DNA of 33,790 nucleotides, taken from positions 1 through 33,790 of the IMG/VR virus record IMGVR_UViG_3300046328_000105; one strand, written 5' to 3'. Of the stretch, positions 1 through 9,406 are shown piece after piece; position 1 is the stretch's first letter, and the number at the start of each line of letters is the position of its first letter. The notes under the pieces are model-generated. The model ran no database searches, was not told the origin of the DNA, and saw only the letters and a program-made list of their open reading frames with translations. The position numbers and the translations under genes were made by a program. The DNA comes from a virus.

Positions 1-294
1 AGTTTCATAATCGTGTTCTTCGAGTGTGGGCTTCTTGCCTAGCGCTGGCTTTTTCTCAGCGGGTGGGGTCGATAGCTTTGCTTCCAGTTCACGGTTCTTT
101 TTCTGAAGTTCCCTGTGCTGCTTTCTCAATTCGCGCACCCATTCAGGTGCACGGGCCTGCTCATCTTCGGGAGGCGGAGTTTCCTCACCAATCGAAACCA
201 CCACATCGTCGTCAACCGTCTCTACCTCTGCAACTTCCGTTGGTTCGGTTTCAACTTCGATAACTTCCTGCGGTTCTGTTTCTGTTTCTTCCAT
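1..294 (-). CDS. Scaffold-like phage head protein (3' part outside window)
   Basis: The 98 visible N-terminal residues begin at an ATG preceded by GGGGAC. The first 50 are very acidic (runs of E, T, V, D), followed by a charged helical stretch around residues 51-75 (EWVRELRKQHRELQKKN) with coiled-coil character, then a K/P-rich segment. Composition and position, downstream of terminase and portal, fit a head scaffolding protein, which in P22-like phages lies between portal and coat. No catalytic motif is visible. The reading frame is still open at base 1, so the C-terminus and presumably the coat gene lie beyond the window. The scaffold role is inferred from gene order and composition, not from a domain. 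Confidence 0.6.
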   Translation of the reverse strand, partial: MEETETEPQEVIEVETEPTEVAEVETVDDDVVVSIGEETPPPEDEQARAPEWVRELRKQHRELQKKNRELEAKLSTPPAEKKPALGKKPTLEEHDYET

Positions 295-309
295 TGATCA
301 AGTCCCCAT

Positions 310-759
310 CTAACTCACCACTTTAAACGGCTGGGTGGTTGCCGTGATGACGCATCTCGCATCAAAATCTTCCATCAGCATGAGCAGGTCGATTGCATCC
401 TGCTCATCCTGTATAAATTCCTGTAGCGTTAGTGCCGCTTGTCTTAAGTCTGCACTATATGACGAATCATTATATAGACATGATTGTAATAGAGCAAATT
501 CAATCTGTAATGCTGCAAACTGCTCGCGCTCGTGCGCGTAGTCGTCTATTTGCTCGACGATAGCTTGGATGGTTTCGTCTGTGCTTTCCTCGAATACCTG
601 CTTTGCCTTAATGACCTCGTGCGATAGCTCAAACTGTGCACGCTCGTTGGCCCATCCGCGCTTTTTCTTACTACTCCCGCCGCCTTTGACGACGATCTGA
701 GTAGCGCCCCAAGAGTTACCCCAAGCATTGCCAAACGATAGTCCCCAAGCCGATGCCAT
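310..759 (-). CDS. Hypothetical structural-region protein, 149 aa
   Basis: The protein starts with a W/G/S/N-rich N-terminus (MASAWGLSFGNAWGNSWG) and a basic patch (SSKKKRGW, about residues 29-36), followed by an acidic, probably all-helical body (about 40-135) rich in E, Q and L. Start and stop are tight: the ATG directly follows the TAG of the upstream gene, so the two are translationally coupled. Similar W/G-rich N-termini are common in small proteins of phage structural operons, but I do not recognise the family. It lies between probable adhesin-type genes and the scaffold-like gene, so a virion or assembly role is likely but unproven. Confidence 0.75.
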   Translation of the reverse strand: MASAWGLSFGNAWGNSWGATQIVVKGGGSSKKKRGWANERAQFELSHEVIKAKQVFEESTDETIQAIVEQIDDYAHEREQFAALQIEFALLQSCLYNDSSYSADLRQAALTLQEFIQDEQDAIDLLMLMEDFDARCVITATTQPFKVVS

Positions 760-1260
760 CTAAGGCCCCCAAGGGTCTGATTCTGAGCCGCTGCCCGATA
801 TGGCTTGGCCTTTTACTTGGGTCATGTTGACACTCGGAGGCGTATCATTCATTGCCGCCAATACTGCGAGCGCAATATCTGAGGCTGTTGGGCCAGTGCT
901 GCCGGATGTGCTAATGCCCTGCGCCTGCACGGGGACTACGCTTTTCACCAGCACTTGATACACCCCAAGAGTAGGAACGACCGGATCGCCGCCGCCATCC
1001 ACAAACAAGTTACCGTCGATTACCAGCGTTTGATTCGCTTCAATCGGGCGCACTCTCCAGCCATTCTGTAAAAAGTAGTAGGGTGGAATTGATAGCCCGC
1101 CACCCAAGTCGTCACCGCCAGCGGTGCGAAACGCCGGAAGATACTTCGCATTATCAGACACGGCCATCCAATCCACCCAAGCGACATAGAGCGCCTTTGC
1201 AGTAACGCTCGTGCCGTCTAGTATGAATCGCTTGGCGGATGGATCGATGGTGATTGCCAT
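760..1260 (-). CDS. Probable phage structural/tail-associated protein, 166 aa
   Basis: The N-terminal half (to about residue 75) contains aromatic-rich strand-like sequence, followed by WRVRPIEANQTLVIDGNLF (about 88-106), a segment I associate with phage structural proteins of unknown function. The C-terminus ends in GSGSESDPWGP, a glycine/serine tip often seen at the end of phage tail or adhesin-like proteins. It begins 4 bases after the end of the 463-aa upstream gene and runs directly into the next one, so it is part of a packed structural operon. No enzyme motif is visible. Confidence 0.75.
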   Translation of the reverse strand: MAITIDPSAKRFILDGTSVTAKALYVAWVDWMAVSDNAKYLPAFRTAGGDDLGGGLSIPPYYFLQNGWRVRPIEANQTLVIDGNLFVDGGGDPVVPTLGVYQVLVKSVVPVQAQGISTSGSTGPTASDIALAVLAAMNDTPPSVNMTQVKGQAISGSGSESDPWGP

Positions 1261-1263
1261 GGC

Positions 1264-2655
1264 TTAGGCATACACGCGGTCTTGCTCTGCAACCAGAGAT
1301 AAGCTGATCGACTTGCTCTGCGTGATCGTTCCGGTGGCCACGGCGAACTTGCCAGTGCCCGGACGAATGCCGATCAACGTTACAGGGCGCTGGGTGGAGC
1401 CCGCATAGCCGCCTTGGGTGTTGCCGTTCCAATCAAAGTCAAACGCAATAGATGCAGCGCTGATTGTCCCGGTAATAGGTGTGCCGGCTGCATTGTTGAC
1501 TGTGATGGCACCAGCCTCGCCGTAGTCATTGCCTGCACCTGTGGGCGATGTATACATCAGGCGGTAGCTGGAACCCGCACCAACAAGCACGCCATTGAAG
1601 TTGAGCGTACCCGCTGAGGTGTAGTTGTTGACACGCAAAGTGTTGGTATCGTCGTAGAACTCTACCCGGTTGCTGTCTGCTGGGAGTACGTCGTCGATGT
1701 AGACGGACTGGGACGTGACCAATGTGTCACCCACGAACTTAAGTAGTTCGTCCTGAATATTTCCGAGCTTGGTTCCTGCTGTGCCGCCAGTGTTGATGTC
1801 AGTGCCTTGGCGCAGCATGTACTGCACTTTTGCATAAATCTGCTCCAGCGTACCGCCGTTGCCCTCGATGATGATCTTGAAGTCACGCGACACACCTGCA
1901 ATGGTGCGGGTCTGGTTGGCAGTGTAGTAGGCAACCGTGATGCCAGAGTACGGAGCGCCAGCCATAGCCGCATCGCCAGTGGCTTGCACGGCACCAAGCA
2001 AGCCAGTGATCTTCAAGTCGTCCTCGTTGGACACCAAGAAGTTGACTTTGTTGGCTCCTGTGCCTGTTGCACCAGTATCAGCCAGAACAGAGGATTTGAA
2101 TTTCTTGCCGTACTCGCGGACATATGCCTTGGCATAGGTGCGCTTGTCAAAGCTGCCGTGCGTTGCATCACCAAACACGCGCACGCCCACGTTGAACTGG
2201 TCAGTGAATGGAAAGTTCACCGCTGCGTCTGTTGGTGCCAGGTGATAGTAGGGCTGCACCGTCGTGGCCGGTGTAATGGAACCCAGTCCAATGAAGCCTG
2301 CGTACTGCTGAAGCAACGCACCAGCCGCAGAGTATTCGGACCAGCCGCCATCGCGTAGCATGTTGCGGGTTGCATCGCTGTCAACGTCGGATAATTTCCA
2401 CCCAGAGTATGTGGAGCCGTCAGTGCCTATCTGAAACTGGCCAGACAACGCATCAATTGCATATGCCGGAAAAGGGCTATCTTGATAAGTTGATGTTGCC
2501 CAAAGGTCTACCAGCTTGGAATACAGAGCCTGCCACGTCACGCCATCCTTAGCAACCAGCGCACCCCCAGCGTTGAGCGTGATGATTCGTCCGGGCTCGT
2601 CAATTGTCAGGTTTGTCCCGACAATCAGGTCTGCTTTACTGGTGATTTTTGCCAT
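1264..2655 (-). CDS. Probable virion structural protein, 463 aa
   Basis: The start is an ATG preceded by AAAGGACC. The sequence is rich in G, T, A and S with alternating hydrophobic residues, typical of beta-structured virion proteins. It begins MAKITSKADLIVGTNLTIDE and ends SISLSLVAEQDRVYA. The ending resembles that of the 861-aa upstream protein (SSIPVSLTVDRNYA), suggesting a shared C-terminal immunoglobulin-like or capping module in adjacent genes. It is not recognisably a major capsid protein. A structural role is inferred from composition and from its position between portal and scaffold-like genes; no domain name can be assigned by eye. Confidence 0.75.
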   Translation of the reverse strand: MAKITSKADLIVGTNLTIDEPGRIITLNAGGALVAKDGVTWQALYSKLVDLWATSTYQDSPFPAYAIDALSGQFQIGTDGSTYSGWKLSDVDSDATRNMLRDGGWSEYSAAGALLQQYAGFIGLGSITPATTVQPYYHLAPTDAAVNFPFTDQFNVGVRVFGDATHGSFDKRTYAKAYVREYGKKFKSSVLADTGATGTGANKVNFLVSNEDDLKITGLLGAVQATGDAAMAGAPYSGITVAYYTANQTRTIAGVSRDFKIIIEGNGGTLEQIYAKVQYMLRQGTDINTGGTAGTKLGNIQDELLKFVGDTLVTSQSVYIDDVLPADSNRVEFYDDTNTLRVNNYTSAGTLNFNGVLVGAGSSYRLMYTSPTGAGNDYGEAGAITVNNAAGTPITGTISAASIAFDFDWNGNTQGGYAGSTQRPVTLIGIRPGTGKFAVATGTITQSKSISLSLVAEQDRVYA

Positions 2656-2664
2656 GATGGTCCT

Positions 2665-5250
2665 TTATGCGTAGTTGCGGTCAACAGTCAGGCTGACGGG
2701 GATTGATGAATCGGCGCTTGTTAGCGTCAAATTGCGAATGTACTGCGGCACGTAGCCTGCCTTAATAAAGCCAACGTCAATCGTCGGTGTGCCTTCATAT
2801 TGATAAGCGAAAGTTGTCCCAACTCCTGCGTCCACACTTGCCAGAATTGTCGAAGTGCCAGCCGTCAACACTACAGCATCCGTTCCTGTTGGTAGCCCGG
2901 TGAACGTGATTGTATTCACAGACAGCGGGTACAGGTTTGTTTGCTGCGCTGCGCTTGTTGTCGTCATTGCTGCGCGCATGTTGGTTATCACGTTGGTCGC
3001 AGCGGCAATGGCGCATGTTGCGCGCACCTTCAGCCTGAAGCCTGTTGTGCTGTTGAATGTCTGTGCAATCAAGTTGGCTGCGGTTAGGTTGAGCCATGTG
3101 CCGCCGTAGCCTGAACCGGTGTCGATTTGGAATTCAATGTCGTGGTTTCCCCAGCGTGTTCCGAATGTCACGTTGGTGCCGGTGATGGTTGGGGCGATGT
3201 TTGTGAATGCTGTGTACCCAATGGCGAAGTACGGCATTTCCCAAGTAATCTGGTCACCAACCTTGGTAAGCAAAACCGAGCCGCTTGAGTTGAACTGTGG
3301 TGATCCGCCAGTAGCTGAACACTGCGCAGCGCTGGCTGACGTTGGCTCGTTACAAACGATCTCTGTGAATCCTGCTGTTGCGCTAGTGAATCTAGTCTTC
3401 CAATGAGAGCCGTAAACCGACACCTGCCCGGTTGTCGCGCTGGTGATGCCGACGTTCTTCTCTACAGCGTTCAGTCCAGCCATCACGGTCGTGTCCGCAT
3501 AGTCGCCCATGCAGTTTTCGATCAAGATGTTGGTGTCTGAGTTGACGAATACGTAAGGACCGCCGCGCGTACCACTCAGGAACATGCGCTTGATTGTGAT
3601 GCCATCGTTGTTACCACCGCCGTTTACACCAACGTTTGTGACGGTGTTGGTCATAACCAGCGGTGCTACTGAGCTGGTTCCGATGTTTTTGACCAGCGTG
3701 TCGTAGCAGGCTGACGCATTTACAAGCCCGTTGTATGGCCCGTTGTTTGGTAGCGGAAGTGAAAATCCGTTCACCGTATTGCCAGAGCCACCAGTCGTAA
3801 AGTCTAGGCCATACATACCGTTAGTTGCTGTCGTGGTTGTGGTGATCGTGTGATCGTAGTAGGTCAGGTTGTTAAATGTGCATCGCTGTGCGCCAACAAA
3901 CAGGCCACGGCCACCGATGAATGTTTCATTGGTAAATGTGCAGTTGACCGCTTGAGTAGATGTGACGGCTCCTGTCGTTCCGTTGGCCCGTAGCGTTGCA
4001 GATAGGTGCTTATTGCCGCTAAATGTCACGCCCGTTGCGTAGTTAATCTGGGAAACGTACCTACCTGCTGTGGCTAGCGAGAAGCTGACGAACACGTTAT
4101 TCTGAACCGTTCCGCCAGCAAAGCATGAAATCACGTTTAGTGCGGTGTTGATCTGTGCTTGTGTCGGCGCAACGATGCAGTCGTCTACATCAAGCGGTGA
4201 TGCAATCTCGTACAGGTTCATCAAGTCGCTGACAGCGCAGGACTTGTACTTGACGTAGAACGCCTGCTGCAAGTTCATGTACCACTGGCTAACGATACCG
4301 CGAAGGTCGAAGTAACCTGCACCCGTGGTAATCAATTCTTGACGCGTGGCGACCGTCGCGTTTGGCAACACCCGTGGGCCGGTGCCGGACGCTGTGCGCG
4401 TGCTATTGGTCAGGATGATTGCAGGGATACGCACTTTGCAGCCTGTTGGGGGCAGGAAGAACACGCCGTTCGTGCCATCGTTGCCGATGCGGATGCCGCC
4501 AGTTGTCTGGGTGATGACCTTCATGCTTGCATCGGTGCGGTGAGTTGCCAATGCCACTACTGTTCCGACGCTTGCGTACTTCTCGTAGATGCCTGAGCCT
4601 GCGGAAGTCTCAATCCACACGCCTGGAAACGTGCTCGCATTGGTTGCGGTCGTTGGGCATGGAATAATCTGATTGCGCGCGCCGTTGGTTGTGCCAATTT
4701 CAAACCACGCCTCAGTAGAGGTCACGGCCCCGATTCGTGGAACCGTGATGGTAGCCACCGTGTCGCCACGACATTCAATCCAGCCCTGCACGTCTGGCCC
4801 TGAGCATGTGGCTGTAATGCCAGTGAGCGCACCTGCTGCAAAGTTCCCACCAGTCACGCCGCCGATCTTTATGAATCCAGTAGCGCCTATGGCAGCGCCT
4901 GGAACGATTGGCTCGGATAACCAGTTGGTCCAAGCGCCAAGGAACACGCCCGACACGCCGCCTTGGCTAATTGCTGCACCGAAGGCTGGCGAGTTGCCTG
5001 AGCCTGCAGTGTAGGCCACCACGCGCACGTAGGTTGGGTCAAAGTGCAGTGTCCCGCCAGTCCCTGAAAACGTGACAGTATCAAGTGAGCCGAATGCGGT
5101 GCTGTGGTTTGGACAGGCGTAGCTATCTGTTCGCACAACAAGGCGCGTTCGGTTGCTGATTGCGTAGGTGTCGAGCGTGGCGTTTACCGAGCCGCCCGTC
5201 TTTGCGTCAAAGAACTCATCAACACCAGTAGAGCAGGTGAATGCGGTCAT
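2665..5250 (-). CDS. Large beta-rich virion surface protein (adhesin-like), 861 aa
   Basis: This is a long T/G/N/S-rich protein with very few charged residues. Roughly residues 370-620 carry repeated short N/G turns and strand motifs (for example NNVFVSFSL, VTFSGNKHL, NCTFTNETFIGG, NTVNGFSL) of the kind that build parallel beta-helices. The last 90 residues (from about NTITFTGLPTGTD) look like a separate beta domain ending DRNYA. There is no signal peptide, so it is a cytoplasmically made virion component rather than a secreted protein. It begins 42 bases after the portal stop. An adhesin, spike or decoration role is inference; a depolymerase activity cannot be read from the sequence. Confidence 0.75.
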   Translation of the reverse strand: MTAFTCSTGVDEFFDAKTGGSVNATLDTYAISNRTRLVVRTDSYACPNHSTAFGSLDTVTFSGTGGTLHFDPTYVRVVAYTAGSGNSPAFGAAISQGGVSGVFLGAWTNWLSEPIVPGAAIGATGFIKIGGVTGGNFAAGALTGITATCSGPDVQGWIECRGDTVATITVPRIGAVTSTEAWFEIGTTNGARNQIIPCPTTATNASTFPGVWIETSAGSGIYEKYASVGTVVALATHRTDASMKVITQTTGGIRIGNDGTNGVFFLPPTGCKVRIPAIILTNSTRTASGTGPRVLPNATVATRQELITTGAGYFDLRGIVSQWYMNLQQAFYVKYKSCAVSDLMNLYEIASPLDVDDCIVAPTQAQINTALNVISCFAGGTVQNNVFVSFSLATAGRYVSQINYATGVTFSGNKHLSATLRANGTTGAVTSTQAVNCTFTNETFIGGRGLFVGAQRCTFNNLTYYDHTITTTTTATNGMYGLDFTTGGSGNTVNGFSLPLPNNGPYNGLVNASACYDTLVKNIGTSSVAPLVMTNTVTNVGVNGGGNNDGITIKRMFLSGTRGGPYVFVNSDTNILIENCMGDYADTTVMAGLNAVEKNVGITSATTGQVSVYGSHWKTRFTSATAGFTEIVCNEPTSASAAQCSATGGSPQFNSSGSVLLTKVGDQITWEMPYFAIGYTAFTNIAPTITGTNVTFGTRWGNHDIEFQIDTGSGYGGTWLNLTAANLIAQTFNSTTGFRLKVRATCAIAAATNVITNMRAAMTTTSAAQQTNLYPLSVNTITFTGLPTGTDAVVLTAGTSTILASVDAGVGTTFAYQYEGTPTIDVGFIKAGYVPQYIRNLTLTSADSSIPVSLTVDRNYA

Positions 5251-5292
5251 TGATTACTAACCTTTACCGACAGCATGGTGTTGTGCATAGTA

Positions 5293-7629
5293 TCAATTGT
5301 CGCCTGGTTCAATGCCAACGATTTTACCATTCTCGCGGATCAATCGGCGGGGTTTCTTCAATGCGTCAATAGCCTTGTTAGACCCTTCAATACTGCTAGA
5401 GGCTAACTGATTGATTGCGTCTTTGATGCCTTTGAAAGTGTTAGTAAGGTCTGCGCCTTCGCGGTCTTTCACTTCCTTTTCGGCTTGATCGCGTGCTGGT
5501 TTGTTGGCTTGCTCTTCGTGGTCATCCATTAGCTTCTTTAGCTTCAGGGCCATTTCTATCCGCATATTCTCAAGCTCTAGCAGGCGCTTTTGTCGGTCAA
5601 GGTCTTTGCCTTCTTCGTCTACTGGTTCGGGTTGAATGGTTGGTTCTACCTGTGGCACTTGCGGGGCTTGTTCCCTCAGCATAACTGCGGTCTTTGCCTT
5701 GGTTTCTTCCGTCTTTGCTAGTGTCAAAAGTACATCGGCCCTTGCGTTAGCTGCTTTGGCCTGGGCTTCCTCTGCCGCTGATTCTAGGAATACAGCGTTA
5801 GGGTCTTGCTTTCCGGCTTCGCCTGCCATTTGCTGCGCTTCTTCGTCAGTTGGCTTCAATACGCCCATTTGCACCAGCTTCTTGCGAAAATATTCCCTCA
5901 CCTCGCTGATACCTTCGCCTTCCATGTTCATCATTGCCATCGCTTGTAGGACTTGCTTAGTCTGTGGGTCGTCACTTACTTGCATCATTCCCGTGAGCGA
6001 TTGAACGGTAGCATTGCGACGGCTAGACGATGAAGGCCCAACATCTACGGCAACGTCAAAAGCAGCGTTTCCGAGGTCGTTTTCCATCTCCACCTCGCCG
6101 CTGTCATTGATCTTTGGGCGCATGATTGTGCTTGAATCAATCTCGTCCTGTGGGCCGATGGTCTTCATCTTGCGGCCTTCCTCGACGTAGACATCCTTAG
6201 CCATGCTTAACCATATTTCACCGACACGCCTCACAGCCTTGGCCATGTTGGACATGTATATAAAAGCCTGCATATCTATACGCTGTTGGATCATCTCCAC
6301 GGCTTTACCTGAGATATTGCTCACCATCTTTTCGCCGTTTTGCTGATTGCCCAATATTTCGGACATATCCTGGTCGGTCAGTTGGAGCAATGCCGCCATC
6401 GCTGGGGGTATCTGTGGGCTGCGAGTGTAAGACTGTGGGCCAACTGCGGTTGGGTTTCCATTCAGGTCTGTAATCGGGTTGATCAACAGGTAAGGATAGT
6501 TCTTGATGTTATCTTCCGACCACATCATTTGATGCCCAGATACCTGCTCAGGCGTAAGAATAGGCTTTTCAATGCTAGACAATGCGCTGATCTCACCCAG
6601 CTTAGACAGCTGCATATTCTTCAAGCGTTGGGCATCTTTAGCCAGCCTTACGTGGCCCATGCAGCGCTCTACGTTGTCCACAAACCAGCGCTTACCGTAC
6701 ACCGGGACAATCGGAATATTCCTACCAGCGATGTAGCCACAATCTTCCAACACCTTGCCACCGGACATGATGTATTTATGCACGCGCTTACGTTTGACCT
6801 TCTTTTGACGCACTTCACGCGAGCCTACAGCTTGAAGGGTCTGTTCTAGTTCGTCATCATTCTCAAAGTCTGCATCCGTGTATCGCTCCTCTGTGCCGTC
6901 GATAGCTTGCCAGATATAAACAGTCTCTCGCACTTCCTCGACCACGTAATACTCAGCAACATACACCGCGTCAGGCGTTGCCCAATCGAACTCAAACTGG
7001 TGAATGTCTTTAGGCCATGTTGCTGGGTCGTCGTCCCATTCAGCAGCATATGCGCTGCGGGTCATTGAATACAGCACGAAACAATGCTTAGCGTCTGATT
7101 TGTCTTGACGTTTTGCGCCTAGGTCAAAGAATACCGAGCTGTCAGCATCAAAGATAGGTTCAATCCGAATACGTTGGTGTTCGTTCTCGTCGTCCTCGTC
7201 ATCTTCGTAACAAGTGCGAACACGCATCGCACCATAACCACCGCCTACAGCTTCCTCGAATGCGTTGTCGTATGCTTCCTCTGCACCGCTGTCACGCTCG
7301 TCTGCCCGGTACAGTCCGTCGCATAGGTCAGCCAGCTTGTCGTCACCTTCGCCGTCTTTTGCTACAAAATCAACAGTTATTCGGTTATTTCGGTATTCAT
7401 TGATGATGCGGATGACTGCCAGGTGAACCTTGTTTACTTCAAACTTGGGCTTATTCTCGAACTGCTCTCCAAGTTGGCCTTCCCATTGCGCACCAGCTAA
7501 CGAGTAAAAGCGACGATCTTGAAGGCATTGCATGCGTTCATCACGCACAGCCTCTTGAATGATGTCAAACTCTTGTAACGCTTCAGCGTGAATATTCGCG
7601 TGACGTTGCTCTTTAGATAGTCTTGCCAT
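5293..7629 (-). CDS. Portal protein, P22-like
   Basis: At 778 aa it is close to the P22 portal (about 725 aa). The N-terminal region contains NKVHLAVIRIINEYRNNR (about 66-83), a hallmark of P22-type portals, followed by an acidic loop (YEDDEDDENE, about 141-150), a mixed wing domain, and a long helical C-terminus (about 610-720) rich in A, E, K and Q matching the extended barrel. The portal forms the dodecameric ring at one capsid vertex through which DNA is packaged by terminase and later ejected. It follows terL by 28 bases, in the conserved terS-terL-portal order. The ATG is preceded by AAAGGATT, supporting the chosen start. Confidence 0.95.
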   Translation of the reverse strand: MARLSKEQRHANIHAEALQEFDIIQEAVRDERMQCLQDRRFYSLAGAQWEGQLGEQFENKPKFEVNKVHLAVIRIINEYRNNRITVDFVAKDGEGDDKLADLCDGLYRADERDSGAEEAYDNAFEEAVGGGYGAMRVRTCYEDDEDDENEHQRIRIEPIFDADSSVFFDLGAKRQDKSDAKHCFVLYSMTRSAYAAEWDDDPATWPKDIHQFEFDWATPDAVYVAEYYVVEEVRETVYIWQAIDGTEERYTDADFENDDELEQTLQAVGSREVRQKKVKRKRVHKYIMSGGKVLEDCGYIAGRNIPIVPVYGKRWFVDNVERCMGHVRLAKDAQRLKNMQLSKLGEISALSSIEKPILTPEQVSGHQMMWSEDNIKNYPYLLINPITDLNGNPTAVGPQSYTRSPQIPPAMAALLQLTDQDMSEILGNQQNGEKMVSNISGKAVEMIQQRIDMQAFIYMSNMAKAVRRVGEIWLSMAKDVYVEEGRKMKTIGPQDEIDSSTIMRPKINDSGEVEMENDLGNAAFDVAVDVGPSSSSRRNATVQSLTGMMQVSDDPQTKQVLQAMAMMNMEGEGISEVREYFRKKLVQMGVLKPTDEEAQQMAGEAGKQDPNAVFLESAAEEAQAKAANARADVLLTLAKTEETKAKTAVMLREQAPQVPQVEPTIQPEPVDEEGKDLDRQKRLLELENMRIEMALKLKKLMDDHEEQANKPARDQAEKEVKDREGADLTNTFKGIKDAINQLASSSIEGSNKAIDALKKPRRLIRENGKIVGIEPGDN

Positions 7630-7657
7630 AAGTGAATCCTTTGCGCGTGATTATCGC

Positions 7658-8878
7658 TTACCAGCGGTTCGCCGTGGGCATTGTTTGCACTTCCACCCGT
7701 TTGACGGCATTCTGTGCCCTTCTAGCGCCCTCTAATGCGTATCTCACAGCGTCAAGCATGTGGTTATCCTTGTCAGCCAATACAGGCAGCACAATGTCAG
7801 TCAGTTGGTCAATCTTGTAGCTGTACAGCGTCAATTCGTCGATCACATGCTTGCACCTTGGATGAACGATGATGTCAAACGACTGCAGCCATGCAACTCC
7901 TTCCTCTACTGATTTTGGCCCTTTGATAGCTGCTTGAATCTTGGGAAAGCCGTTGCGCCTCATGTGACTGATTGTCTCAGGCCTAGCAGAATCAGCAACC
8001 ATTGGCCATTTTTCAGACTCTGGCACGCTCATAAATAGCGCGGGAGTGTCTACAATCTCACATCCAACTTGATAAGCCTCGTAATCAATGTACAGCTTCC
8101 GGCCAATGATGTGACAGCGAACCAATGTCGTAGGGTCGCTAGCAAACCCCCAGTCAGCTCCAAACCTATGCACAGCATCAGGCGGGGCTTCAAATTCGTC
8201 TATGCTCCAATTCTTAAACACCTTGGAGTCACTGCGCTGCAAGTAAGCACCCTCCCAAACGTGGGCATATTTGTCCGGGTCGCGCTTGCGGTCATATTCC
8301 ATCTCAGCAAGCAATACATCAGGGAAGTGCGGATTGTCTCGCCAGTTAGCCTGCACTACTATTGAATCAGTAGGAGGCGTTGCACCTCGTAATAGAGCGT
8401 CAATCGGGTCAGTGTCTTTGCCTGGGTTCCAGCTAAACCACAGCTCAGAGCCTGGCGCTCGGATTGTCGGACGTAGCAGGTCTAATGACCGCTGGCTAAG
8501 GCTTTGGGCTTCTTCTACCCATGCGATGTCAAACCCTTGCAGCGATTTAATCGAGTCTGCGGTGTGATCTTGCATACCTTGGAAGATAACCAGACTGTTA
8601 TTCGGCCCAATAATCTTAGATTGCTGTACTTCAAACAGTGAACCAAGATTGAATTTCTCGATATTCTCTTCAATCAGCTTCTTGACTGACTGGTCTAGCG
8701 TCTTCTGTACCTCACGCACACAAACGGCATGTGTTCTTTTCATCAAGCATCGTTCAATCAGCAGTTCAGCAAAAAAGAAAGACTTGCCAGAGCCTCGCCC
8801 ACCATGCGCCCCACGGTATCGCTTCCCGTCATCTAGTAGCGGGAGATATACGCGAGGTGTCTGTATCTCAAGTTCCAT
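7658..8878 (-). CDS. terL: Terminase large subunit (PBSX-type)
   Basis: This is the ATP-driven DNA packaging motor and nuclease. Numbered from the ATG at 8878 (406 aa), the ATPase domain has Walker A GGRGSGKS at 26-33 and Walker B DIAWVEEA at about 117-124. The C-terminal RNase H-like nuclease has acidic residues in GADWGF (D242), VADSARPE (D296) and NHMLDAVRYA (D376). The N-terminus MELEIQTPRVYLPLL matches the usual start of this family, so I prefer it to the in-frame TTG four codons upstream. The gene overlaps the end of terS by 11 bases. TIGR01547/Terminase_3 type assignment is by motif recognition. Confidence 0.96.
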   Translation of the reverse strand: MELEIQTPRVYLPLLDDGKRYRGAHGGRGSGKSFFFAELLIERCLMKRTHAVCVREVQKTLDQSVKKLIEENIEKFNLGSLFEVQQSKIIGPNNSLVIFQGMQDHTADSIKSLQGFDIAWVEEAQSLSQRSLDLLRPTIRAPGSELWFSWNPGKDTDPIDALLRGATPPTDSIVVQANWRDNPHFPDVLLAEMEYDRKRDPDKYAHVWEGAYLQRSDSKVFKNWSIDEFEAPPDAVHRFGADWGFASDPTTLVRCHIIGRKLYIDYEAYQVGCEIVDTPALFMSVPESEKWPMVADSARPETISHMRRNGFPKIQAAIKGPKSVEEGVAWLQSFDIIVHPRCKHVIDELTLYSYKIDQLTDIVLPVLADKDNHMLDAVRYALEGARRAQNAVKRVEVQTMPTANRW

Positions 8879-9311
8879 TCTTCGGGTCAATAATGGTTCG
8901 CTTGATCAATTGCACTTGCAGCGGGTTGTTCTTGTCGCCCAATAGCTCCACCTTGTCGGTGAACATCTTTAGATGTTTTCCCTGCAACTCCAGCGCCTTC
9001 AATGCGGCTGTATGGTTCGCCATAACCTCGTTGCCGTCTTTATCGTAGGTCTTGCGCATGGCATCAGACTTTACGGCGTTGATGTCTCTAAGCACGTCTG
9101 CGGCTGTTAAATCGACTATTTCGGCTCGCTCTTTCATGGCAGACTGTATTTTTTCTTTGACTGAAGTTTTCTGAATGAGCTGATAACCTTGCTGCTCTGC
9201 CGTCTTGGCACTGTAACCCGCACGAATAGCTGCCTGAGTTGCGTTCAAGTCGATTAAGTACTCTCGCACGAATGCTGCTTGCTTTGGAGTTAGCTCTTTC
9301 ATATCAGCCAT
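8868..9311 (-). CDS. terS: Terminase small subunit (Terminase_2 type)
   Basis: A 147-aa protein with the characteristic N-terminus LTPKQAAFVREYLIDLNATQ (about 7-26) followed by AAIRAGYSAKTAEQQGYQLI, the helix-turn-helix of Terminase_2/XtmA small subunits, and a charged helical C-terminal part for oligomerisation. It recognises the phage packaging site and loads the large subunit, whose gene overlaps its 3' end. A second in-frame ATG lies three codons in (MKELTPKQ) and could be the true start; neither has a strong ribosome binding site. Its position directly upstream of terL and portal is the standard order. Confidence 0.94.
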   Translation of the reverse strand: MADMKELTPKQAAFVREYLIDLNATQAAIRAGYSAKTAEQQGYQLIQKTSVKEKIQSAMKERAEIVDLTAADVLRDINAVKSDAMRKTYDKDGNEVMANHTAALKALELQGKHLKMFTDKVELLGDKNNPLQVQLIKRTIIDPKNGT

Positions 9312-9324
9312 TTTACTATCGGAC

Positions 9325-9396
9325 TTACAACCATCCGTCGCGGTCCATAACGTAGATACACAAACAAATTGTAATTACCCATCCTGCGATATACAT
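9325..9396 (-). CDS. Tiny membrane peptide, 23 aa
   Basis: A short ORF (MYIAGWVITICLCIYVMDRD then GWL) preceded by a good ribosome binding site (GGGGAAG, 4 bases before the ATG). Residues 2-17 are almost entirely hydrophobic, long enough for one short membrane span, with a charged tail (DRD). It sits between a similar 34-aa peptide and terS, with no other coding potential in that gap. No family is recognised. Support comes from the binding site, the composition and the tight packing; expression is unproven. Confidence 0.45.
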   Translation of the reverse strand: MYIAGWVITICLCIYVMDRDGWL

Positions 9397-9406
9397 AGTC
9401 TTCCCC

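Noticed and set aside
1807-2358. 183-aa plus-strand ORF opposite the 463-aa structural gene
   Set aside because: A shadow of the minus-strand gene: no ribosome binding site, low-complexity Cys/His-rich sequence, no neighbours on that strand.
6340-6849. 169-aa plus-strand ORF opposite the portal gene
   Set aside because: Antisense to a well-supported portal gene with no start signal or protein-like features.
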